Shown in pieces: positions 36,058 to 45,600 of a stretch of 64,000 nucleotides of DNA. The stretch lies in assembly GCF_000213175.1 (NCBI RefSeq), contig NW_009799179.1, forward strand, positions 7,363,981 to 7,427,980, given 5' to 3'. This DNA comes from Neurospora tetrasperma FGSC 2508. Its lineage: Eukaryota; Ascomycota; Sordariomycetes; Sordariales; Sordariaceae. The position numbers and the translations under genes were made by a program. Numbering within the stretch: position 1 is the stretch's first letter; each line of letters starts with the position of its first letter. The notes under the pieces were generated by a model that worked only from the letters and a program-made list of their open reading frames with translations, had not been told where the DNA came from and searched no databases.

Positions 36058-36346
36058 GATAAGACAACGAACCTAGGCACGTACCTGCCTGCCTAAGCGA
36101 GCGAAATGAGGGGCGATTGGGAAAGAACCGACATCCCTAGCGGCTGGACACTGCGGCGCGGAAAGCCGTTCTGAGGCATGGCGTCACTGCACTGGCCCGG
36201 CCGGCACCCCAAACATGCAGGGGATCCAAAATTTCAAGACGACCCATACATTCACATCTTCCATTGCCCCATCGCATCGTCCCGCCAGCAGCCCGTATCG
36301 CGACCAGTTCTACCAAAAGTAACATCAACGCGGCTTCCATATCAAA

Positions 36347-36739
36347 ATGTTCGGAGGATGTAAGTGCCGTCTTCATTGATTTAACTGGTCTTTGACAGTC
36401 TTTTGCAGTCGCATTGAAAGGCAATCACACAAACAAATACACCAACCACCACGATGTCGTCTCCATTCCACTGGTACTGACATTTATTTACTACTTCACA
36501 GTCCAGCCCCCTGCCCTCTCCCGCGAGGAGCTCCAGGCCGCCGAGGCCGAGGCTACCTTCACCATCCAACGTGCCGTCTTTACTGCCGTTGCTCTTTACC
36601 TCTGTTCGTCTACCTATCTACCGGCCTGTCCTCCCCAGCTTCTCTCGCTGCCCTACGTCAGTCTGGTTCTGAGTGCTAACAAGAGGAAAAAACCTATACA
36701 GCTCCCTTCGTTATCGACGCTGTTAGCAAGGTTCTCTAA
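36347..36739 (+). CDS. tom5: Mitochondrial import receptor small subunit Tom5
   Basis: A 50-residue subunit of the TOM complex of the outer mitochondrial membrane. Three tiny exons, 36347-36359 (13 nt), 36502-36603 and 36702-36739, splice to a protein beginning MFGGFQPPALSREEL. It continues with an acidic helix (QAAEAEATFTIQRAV) and one C-terminal transmembrane segment (FTAVALYLSPFVIDAVSKVL). N-terminal MFGGF, tail-anchored topology and length match fungal Tom5. The gene is too short and too interrupted to appear as a long open frame. Intron 1 (142 nt) has a GTAAGT donor; intron 2 has the weak donor GTTCGT but a clear GCTAAC branch and ACAG acceptor. It is convergent with nup57. Confidence 0.9.
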
Positions 36740-37562
36740 GTATTTGTACTTAGACACAAATCACGAGTTGTATCAATGAGAGACGACAGCCTTATGGAAA
36801 CAAATGCGTTGCATTAAACGGCCCGCCTGCGGTGCCTGAGCTCCGATGTTCCCGCGCCGATAAGAAAACGATAAGGAATAATGATACCCATCTGGCGCGG
36901 ACCTTATTCCTCTGGTTGTACGATATGTGTCAAAACTCTCGGAATGAAGCAATTTCTCTTTTGGACTGGGATATTTCTAGGGACGCTGTGCGGACCTCCG
37001 TTGATGGCGGTAAACCGTACTCTCGCCGAATGGGGGTAGTGTGTTTTGCCGAAAATTCAGGCTTGAGAGCGTGCCACATGCTTTTGACAGCCGTCGAAGA
37101 GCTTGTACGTGGCTGTCCGAGTCCTTTAGCTGTGCATTCAAAATGATAGTTCGACGACCTTGTACGGTACGCACAGAGCCCATCCACTTGAGACCCCAAC
37201 CCATCACGCCAAGTGTATATCAAAACTGGGTATAGTTAGCTTGAAGCTGTCTATGATAACCGCTTGCACGATACCCAAGCAAACAGCACAGTTGAATATA
37301 GGAGGTTCGGTGCTATGGCCAAGAAAACTCCCTGCGAGCATGATGTATTTCCTCCAGTGCCAGCCGCCAATTCCCACATAAACCACTAAACGCCAATACA
37401 TGCTTTCTACTGTCGATCCCGTTCCGCTCCAGCCCAGCTTTTCCACATTAAAATCCCATATCCATGATCTTGCTTTTCTCAGTAAGCTTTCAAGCAGCCC
37501 CAGTAGACTTTCTGACCAGTTTTACGCCTCACACCATTGTCCTGCCACGAACACTCTCGCCT
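36740..37562. other. Convergent 3' intergenic region, tom5 and nup57
   Basis: 823 bp with no recognisable gene; short frames on both strands overlap each other. Both flanking 3' untranslated regions must lie here. No inverted repeat was noticed. Confidence 0.5.
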
Positions 37563-38821
37563 TTACATGGGCGCCGGAGTGGGCTGATGCTCCTTCTCCC
37601 AGTCTTCATATTCCCTCCTGGCTTCCTCGACCTGCTGTTTGAGGTGCTGCAGTTGCTTCTCGTAGTCCTCGAGAATCTGCATCTCCAAGTTAGCATCAGG
37701 TTGACAATGTGAGAAGCCGCCAAGAGAAAGAAACATACCTTCTTCGCTTTCGCCTCAACCTCCTCATCAAGTCCGTCGCTCTCTGCAAAACCCGGCTTGT
37801 TGATCTCATCTCTCAGATTATCCGCATACCCTCTCAAGATAATCAGCCTACTCCAGAGCTCCTCCATGCGCGCGCTCAGCGCCGGGTCCTGGATGTGCTT
37901 GTCGATCTTGGCCAGCTTCTGCTTGAGCTCGTCCTCGTCGCTGCTCAGCGCGTACCCTCTGTTACGCAGTACCTGCACCCGCGACGCCAGCGCCAGGCAC
38001 CGCTTGCTCAGCTCCGCGTGCCTCCTCTTCGCCTTGAGCGCGCGCACCGAGTGCTCGAGGTCGTGGCGCGACAGGATCTCGTCCAGACTGGCGTTGATGG
38101 CATGCAGCTTGTTATTGAACTCAGTGATCACGCGCCGCTGGAGAAGCAGGCGCGCAACGATAGCGGGGAAGCCGGCGCACAGCACGGGGATGTAGTTCGG
38201 CCCTGGCTTCTTCGCGAGAGCCTCTTCCCATTCCTTGGGGTCGTCGTTCGGTCCGGGCTGGTAGAGGGGAGCGGCGTGCTCATCGACCTTGTTGTAGAGG
38301 TACGTCTTAAAAGCGCAGTTGGGGTTGGTTGGGTCCCATTTCTGAGTGATGACTTGAATCTGCTCCGGGATCGGCTTTTGGTCTGCACGCAGTCGGAGGT
38401 TAGCAAACATTGTGAGGTTGTTATCCATCTTGTGCTCGTGGTTTGGGGAAGATGACAAGTGAGGAATTCGACAACGGTAGGACATCAAGGAATGGTGTAG
38501 CAGATAGCTACAGGCGCAACGTACAGGTCGTCTGGCTTCCGGGCTGCCATAGAGAGCTGCCCAACTGCGGGTTTTGGCTTGCCTGCGACTGGCCGAGGAT
38601 GGAGGCAGTTGACTGTTGTTGTTGTTGCGGCTGCTGCTGTTGCTGCTGTATTAGGCCGACACGTCAGCGTTCAGCCCCAGTCAAATTGTCACTGTTCCAA
38701 ACAAAACCCGACGGAAGATAGCAGAGGGATGGCTTACCGTTTGCCCGAACAACGAAGTGCCTGTCTGAGGAGCACCGAAAAGTGATTGGCCTGTCTGCTG
38801 GGCTGTACCGAATAAACTCAT
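37563..38821 (-). CDS. nup57: Nucleoporin Nup57/Nup54 (central-channel FG nucleoporin)
   Basis: A component of the Nsp1-Nup57-Nup49 (Nup62 complex) subunit of the nuclear pore. Four exons, 38738-38821, 38525-38645, 37739-38382 and 37563-37682, give 322 residues. The N terminus carries three SLFG repeats in 26 residues, then a glutamine-rich stretch (QQQQQPQQQQQ) and SLWQPGSQTT. After the junction TTYQKPIPEQI comes the conserved Nup54 alpha domain (WDPTNPNCAFKTYLYNKV) and a coiled-coil rod rich in Leu, Glu and Lys to the C terminus (MQILEDYEKQLQHLKQQVEE). Exon 3 is entered at a GTGCAG acceptor inside a longer open frame, so the longer frame's N terminus is not real. The FG region is short compared with yeast Nup57. 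The tail faces tom5; the head is divergent from the complex I gene. Confidence 0.9.
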
Positions 38822-39487
38822 GGTGCCGGTATTGTCGTATACTGGCGGAAATGGTAGCCTGAAGAGCGCAAGAAAGAAAGATGGCGCGTGCTGATGGAAA
38901 CAACTGAAGCCCGCGAAAGAAAACAAAAGCAACAGTGGGGATTCGCGGCAGAGGTTGGATAAATTGGTCGACGAAACGCGCTCCAAGTCAAATCGTATTG
39001 ACAGGCAATAGGCCCGCGTTGGTTGTAATAATCGAGATCGTCGTGGTATCGGATACTGAGTCGGGAGACACGATTGTCGCGGTTCGCAAAGCCGTCGTTG
39101 CTGGGCAATTCCTGTAGAAATTTACGGGGTTGTACGTAGACAGAGACGGCGCCCACTTCTGAATGGCTCTCACTGCGCAGGCGTTGAGGAGGTCAAAGCT
39201 CCTCTGGTCACTTCACTAGCGCGTTGGGTTTGTTGCGGCTCACCGAGAGTAGACCGAGGTGGAGGTCCACTGGAAGGTGAGGCCGCGGGCAGCAACGCCA
39301 AGAACCTGACCTTGGCCTTCACCAGCCAATCATGAGCAGGCAGCCGCGATCCACTCACAGCCAGGCCATTCGAGGATAGCCGGCAAGAGGTACGACACCC
39401 ATCATCAAGCTACCCGTCCAAAACCTGCCCTCGAAGCCTCGCTTTGTTGTTTTTGCGATCAACGACAGGCTCGCCTGAACCGACAGG
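38822..39487. promoter_or_regulatory. Divergent promoter region of nup57 and the complex I subunit gene
   Basis: 666 bp between the two start codons, so both promoters lie here. I see no distinctive regulatory motif or repeat in it. Confidence 0.5.
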
Positions 39488-40502
39488 ATGGCTTCTCGAA
39501 TTCCCCAGTATGTGACCCCCCGGCTTGCGCCCAGCTGCAGGAGAGCAATTGGCGACTTGCGACAGCGACCCCATCATCACTACATATAGTCTGCCGATAA
39601 AGAGGGGCTGACCATCATCACAAATCACAGGTTCAACCAGCAGGTCCTTTACGACACCACTCCCTTGCCGGACTCGATCCCCAAGGTCAAGGAGCTCGGT
39701 GCCAGTTCTGCCCCGCTTATGTCGGCCGCCTACTTCATCGGAGCCCGGTGCCGCGATTACAACGATGATTTTATGCAGTGTAAGAACGAGAACCCTGGAA
39801 AGGGCGAGTTTGAGTGTTTGAAGGAGGGCCGAAGGGTTACCCGATGCGCTCGGAGCGTGTAAGTGAATCTACCTGTTTACAGATTTGGTATTGGAATATA
39901 AGACAGAGGGCGGGAGAGAAAGGAGAGAGTCATGTCGTGGATAATCAGTATGGGGAACACTGTGGAGACACTTTGGCTAACATGGATACGGGGTCAAACC
40001 TCCATCACAGTATCGCCGACATCAACAAGTCATGCCTGGAAGAGTTCCGCAAGCACTGGACATGCCTTGAGGACAACAACCAGCAGCTCTGGCAATGCCG
40101 ACCTGCCGAATGGAAGCTGAACAAGTGTGTTTTTGAGAACTTGGTAAGTGATGGCCAGTATCCATTCGTCACCAGCACAATCCACATGGGATTAGTGCAT
40201 GGCTCGAGCAGAGCCATGTTGGCGTGCGCCCCGTCCATAAGCTCTACCTATTACTTTCTCGATATCATCATGACTCACCACATGTTCGTCCCATTACTGT
40301 TGTGCGATAACTTACCAAGTCTCTTCCCACCACAAAGGGTCTCAAGAAGGAAATCCCCGACCAGCCCCCCAACGTCACACCCGTCCACCTCAGGAAGCAG
40401 ATGATCTATGCGCATTGGCCCATCCCCCGTTCCGCCGAGCCTTTCGTTCCCCCAACACAGACTGGTGACAAGGCACCAGCTGCCGCTTCGTCATCGTCGT
40501 AA
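39488..40502 (+). CDS. nuo20.8: NADH:ubiquinone oxidoreductase 20.8-kDa subunit (NDUFA8 homologue)
   Basis: An accessory subunit of mitochondrial complex I on the intermembrane-space side. Four exons, 39488-39507 (20 nt), 39631-39858, 40011-40143 and 40338-40502, give 181 residues. Twin CX9C pairs define the CHCH fold: CRDYNDDFMQC and CLKEGRRVTRC in exon 2, CLEEFRKHWTC and CRPAEWKLNKC in exon 3. These match the NDUFA8/PGIV pattern, and such proteins are imported by the Mia40 relay without a presequence. The short N terminus MASRIPQFNQQVLYDTTPLPDSIPK is restored by joining the 20-nt exon. The C terminus is proline-rich and ends APAAASSSS. Junction phases (2, 2, 0) are consistent throughout. 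Confidence 0.93.
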
Positions 40503-41550
40503 GGTCAATTCAAGCAGGAGTGAAGGGGAAGAAGGGGAAGGGAAGCCTGGCAGAACAACAGGACTAGCAGGAAGAACAGAACTGCAAGGAGAATATGCCA
40601 AGGGCGATGATAATTCCCAGAAAGACGGTATGGTAATGATCATAACTTCTACATACCCTCTAGGACCATATGGTAAAGATGAATAGACAATGCAAACCAA
40701 GCGGTTGAGGATAGAACTGGGCGTTGTCTGTGTAGGCTGGCATGTAATGTGTCAGGGCAGGGGGCGCTTCGAGTTGAACGACAGCACACTGTACATACGT
40801 TTATCCACTTTCGTCATAACGGCCATAAAGACAACACTCGCGATATATATGTCATCCGATAGTATGATTTGGTATTCACTTAGGATCCGCATTATACGTC
40901 TCGCGCTTCCAATGTTAGAATAACGGCCAGGTCACTCTCCCCCAGACTGACACAAACGACAGGATTGACAACGAACTGACAGCTTGGTCGTACACATGAC
41001 CTCTACACTACGTTTTGACAGACATTCGATTCCGCAAGAGAAGGGGATCGTTCTGCGAGTACTACCAGTACGAGTACAACCGCGCAACTATTCCACACGA
41101 CACGGTAAGCCCTTGCTCACATACTTCGGTCTTTTCCATATCCTCTCAGGCAGCGCGGCGGTCTCACCTTATTGTGCCTGTGCCTGTGCGTGTGCATGTG
41201 CCATCTTTAACCGGGCTTGCCCGACTTTGACTTTTGTTGCGGCCTTCGTCTGACACAACGCCTGGGGTGGGTTGCTTACCACCATCACTACCTACCTCTA
41301 GGGTTCACCCAACACAACCCTCGAATGCTCGAGTGAGCCCTCAAAGCTTCTCCTACTCGATTCTTCTACTTGATGAGTTCGTTCGTTGTATGGTGGTGCC
41401 AAAAGGCTACTACACCTCTGGGTTTCCAGGTTTCCTCCGGGTCTCACCTAGGTCTGAGTCTGACTGAGGAAAAGGGCAATATCATGCATGACATCAACCA
41501 TGCTCACCCTCGTTCGTCAAGTGATAACACACCCTCTCAGGAATAAAATC

Positions 41551-41552
<2 letters not shown>

Positions 41553-41585
<33 letters not shown>

Positions 41586-42693
41586 TTTCCCCCCAAATTT
41601 TTTTTTCCCCCCCAAAAAAAACCCCCCGGGGCCCCCCCCTTTTAAGGGGGGAAAAGGGTTTAAAGGCCCCGGGTTTTAGGGTGGGGACCTTAAGGGGGGG
41701 GAAAAAAAAAAATTTCCCTTTGGGGCCCCCCGGTTTTTTTAAAAAAACCCCCGGAAAAAAAAAGGGGAAAAAAAATTTTTTTTTTTTTGGGGGGAAAATT
41801 TTAAAAAAAAAAAAACCTTTGGGGAAAACCCCTTGGGGAAGGGGCCTTTTAAAATCCTTTTGGCCTCCGGGGGAAAAACTTTTTTTAGGGGGTTTTAAAA
41901 AGCCCCCCTTTTCCCCTGGGGGGGGGGAACTTTCCTTTTTTCAAAAAGGGGGGTTTTCCCGGGAAAAAAGGGTTTTTTTTTTTTTTTTTAAACCCCCCCC
42001 TTTCCGGGGTTTTGTTTTAAGGTTTGGGGGCTTTTTATATCCCCCTTTTTTCCAATTTTTTTCCAAANNNNNNNNNNNNNNNNNNNNNNNNNNNNNNNNN
42101 NNNNNNNNNNNNNNNNNNNNNNNNNNNNNNNNNNNNNNNNNNNNNNNNNNNNNNNNNNNNNNNNNNNNNNNNNNNNNNNNNNNNNNNNNNNNNNNNNNNN
42201 NNNNNNNNNNNNNNNNNNNNNNNNNNNNNNNNNNNNNNNNNNNNNNNNNNNNNNNNNNNNNNNNNNNNNNNNNNNNNNNNNNNNNNNNNNNNNNNNNNNN
42301 NNNNNNNNNNNNNNNNNNNNNNNNNNNNNNNNNNNNNNNNNNNNNNNNNNNNNNNNNNNNNNNNNNNNNNNNNNNNNNNNNNNNNNNNNNNNNNNNNNNN
42401 NNNNNNNNNNNNNNNNNNNNNNNNNNNNNNNNNNNNNNNNNNNNNNNNNNNNNNNNNNNNNNNNNNNNNNNNNNNNNNNNNNNNNNNNNNNNNNNNNNNN
42501 NNNNNNNNNNNNNNNNNNNNNNNNNNNNNNNNNNNNNNNNNNNNNNNNNNNNNNNNNNNNNNNNNNNNNNNNNNNNNNNNNNNNNNNNNNNNNNNNNNNN
42601 NNNNNNNNNNNNNNNNNNNNNNNNNNNNNNNNNNNNNNNNNNNNNNNNNNNNNNNNNNNNNNNNNNNNNNNNNNNNNNNNNNNNGGGGGGGGG
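41553..42693. other. Sequencing/assembly artefact: poly-G stutter, smeared re-read and N gap
   Basis: A 31-base G run (41553-41583) is followed by 484 bases made almost wholly of short homopolymer blocks (41584-42067), then 617 N (42068-42684), then 9 G (42685-42693). The block sequence follows, base for base with smearing, the normal sequence at 42694 to about 43168. For example, the end of the block reads GGTTTGGGGGC then runs of T and C, where the clean copy reads GGTTTGGGGGCTTGTGATG, and both finish CCAAA. So the block is a stuttered read through the same poly-G tract and the two G runs are one. Frames predicted across this region are meaningless. Confidence 0.92.
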
Positions 42694-45600
42694 TATTGCA
42701 TCACATATTGTTTGAGCCGCACAGAGAGACAGCGACGGAGCGCCCCGATGGTAAGGTAGGATAAGGCATGACAGTGCCGTGGCTTCAGGTTGGTGACTAT
42801 GATGGGGGCAGAGATAGACATTCGCATTGGGTACCACGTGATCTTTAAAAAAAACAGACGAGAAACAAAAGGAGAAAAAAGATTTTTATTGCTTGGGTAG
42901 AAAATTAAGAAAAAAAAAACAATAAGAGAAAAACCATAGGGAAAGGAGCCTTTGAAACTGCGTTGCAGCTGCGAGCGATACATCTATGTAAGTGGTTATA
43001 AGACGTACCCATCTGCGACTGAGCAGTGAGTACTTGCATGTTTCAATATGCGGCTGTATCCGGAGATAAGGTGTTGTATATTATCTTTCTAGACCCTCAG
43101 CTTCTCGGTGTTTGGCTTTAGGGTTTGGGGGCTTGTGATGCGTCCCATTCGTCACATCATCATCCAAACCTGTCAAGTACCTAATCATAGTGGTGAGAAA
43201 TTGGACATGAGGTGGGGGTTACGTGGTAGGGTCGAAATGGTGAGGGGGACAGGTTTATGCGAAGGGGAACGCTGGAAAGACGAAAAAGGACATAAGAAGT
43301 TTGGTATTGATGAGTGGCTTTGTGGTTGATTAAAGTAGTAGGACTCTCGTCCTGTATACTTGTCTCCATCGCTATATCATCATGGATGAGGACAGAGCTG
43401 AATGCGGTGGTATTGCAGCAAACAAACGCAGGTATGGAAATAAAGCAAGTAATGGTATTTTCAGGTCTTCTTGAAGATACAAGCATCAGAACCTCCTGAT
43501 TCAGCCTCACACATATCTCCCAGATCCTCCGCAATGGCTTTCTTCTCCAGCAAGTACTTAGTTCGGTCTCGCTGTAAGAGACTGAGAAACTGTTGCAACC
43601 AGAACCAGGCAAACCTCCGTTTTTGTTGATTCGAACCAACCCGGAGCTGAGGTACCAGCACCAATGTCCGTGTCAGCGTCAGTTCAAGTGTCTTGCTCAC
43701 TAGGTAGTCCTTGTGGTCTCGGGGAGGAGGGTAGGACACTGGCACTCGGTGACACCACGACATGACCCCATAGCGATATTGACCCTCAGTCCCATACAAT
43801 AGTTGTTGAAGTTTATTGAAAACCCACCACGACTACGTCATGGTAGTGGTTCCCTTTGACGTTGTAGTCCTCATCACATACCTAGTCCTTTCATCAACGG
43901 TGACTACGTAGATTTGACTTAACTGACGCCGTTTCTGGGGCTTCTATCTAATTTTGTGTCTCAAGATCCAGCAAATGAGCGAGGCCCTAGTCTTCTTGAA
44001 GGGCGTTGGTGTAGTCTGCTTTCCTGTTGCCTGTCACTCGTCAGTCATTCAGGTTTGTGCGCCCTGTAAGCTTGGGGAGAAAAGAGTTCCGCGGTGGAAT
44101 ACAAGGATCCCCTTCCACGTCCCCTTTTCTACCCCTTTTCAATTTCTAGACAGAGACAAATGACCTACGTGAGATCAGAAAGGTAATCATCGCCGGGAAA
44201 GATGTTACAAACCCCGGAAGGGATTGTATAGGTACCATCGCGCAAGTCTTGCTGTTTGCAGCCGTTTGGTAATAGCCTGCCTGTGTGTGAAATGTAAGCA
44301 GGTAAAGGGTAGACAGACAGGAATTGGGATTTCGGCAATGAAAGGCAAGTACATTAGATTTGTCTGTCGCGTATACCATGGCAACATTGGAGGGGCACAC
44401 TATAGGTTCTCAGAGTGGATGATATTGGAAGGGCGCTCATGCAAAAGGGTCTTGTTGCATACTTGCAACTCAAATGTCTTGGTTATCACCAGAACAAAAC
44501 TCTTGCAGGGCGGGTGGATGCAATTTTCAAGGTGGATAGCCTTCGAATTGTTCCATATGAGGGCGTCGGAGAGGTGTTGATATGCAGGTCCTGCCAAACT
44601 ATATTGGACTGCCAACCTTGCGGTAGACGGACGCTTAACAGTATCAGCACTTGTGAGTTGCGCTTATCATAGCGAGAATGCGGTTCCCCTCCGCCAAGGG
44701 AAACAGCGATTGCAAGCATTCTATTGACTTCATTCTACTCAAGAAACATAAAGCGTAAGCGGCGGCTTCGACATCGTCATTGTGGCTTTCTTGTATGTTC
44801 TCAGAAAGCTTCAAGTGAGGTTAATAGTCGCAGATTTCGCTTGTGTTCAAGGAGCTTAGAGACACTGTGTTTCGGGGGGAGACAGAGCGCCGCTTGGCAT
44901 ATATAAACATATGTTTCTTGATGGAGGGTGAGCTTGAATTCCCTGGCTGTGTCACCGGATAAATACCAAGGCACAGCAGTCATGCAATTCATGGCGATAG
45001 CCAAATAAGGAACATCGTGGCTCCTGAGTAGTGATAGTTCCTGCAGAATGCCGCTGAAAGTCCTTTCCAGTTGGCTCTGGACTCTCACGCAAGTTGACAC
45101 AACCCTTGCTCGAAACGGAGGTCTAGAGACCAAGTTTAGGAGACATGCCCTCGCAAAGACCCATTGAGTGCCTATTCTCAGAAAGTCCTTGTTGAGGGAC
45201 CGGGGAACGGAACACATAAGCTGGCACCACAATTCAGCCCAGAAGTCCGAACAGTAGCTGTGATTCTCGATCTCGGTCTGTTTTCATGGTTTATTCTCGT
45301 AGACTGTGCTCTCCAATAAAACAACCCACACAGTCTATTGGATTCGGATCTCGTCTTAAAGGCTCATCGGAAACCATTGCGGGGTGTTTTCGTGATTTTG
45401 CGAGCATCTGTCTGCCCACCTTTAGTCATGGAGGATCATGACATGGTGTCAAGCCTGATACGAGTTGAACTTTCGACATTCGCACTTGAAGGCCTCATCT
45501 CCGTTCTTGCATGAGCTGGAGTCGATTTCCACCTTTTCTTTTTTCCTCGAAGAATTCGGAGAAACTCAGACAGATTGCGCATGGGTACCCAAGCACCTGG

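Larger units (their letters stand above)
34135..36346. other. Divergent gcvP/tom5 promoter region carrying two MITEs
   Basis: 2.2 kb between the start codons of gcvP and tom5. About a third of it is two inverted-repeat elements (35266-35595 and 35674-36057) listed separately. The remainder includes a 13-bp poly-A tract near 34721-34733 and GA-rich leader sequence next to gcvP. No other gene is recognised. Confidence 0.6.

Noticed and set aside
40984-41230. Possible exon encoding RKRRGSFCEYYQYEYNR before a GTAAGC donor
   Set aside because: The acceptor-like GACAG and donor look plausible, but I do not recognise the peptide and cannot find flanking exons with an open frame.
41584-42067. Unusual homopolymer-block DNA as a possible new repeat class
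   Set aside because: It mirrors the clean sequence at 42694-43168, so it is a read artefact.
41681-42983. Frames running through the N gap (344, 298, 331 and 246 residues)
   Set aside because: They consist of undetermined bases and smeared low-quality sequence.
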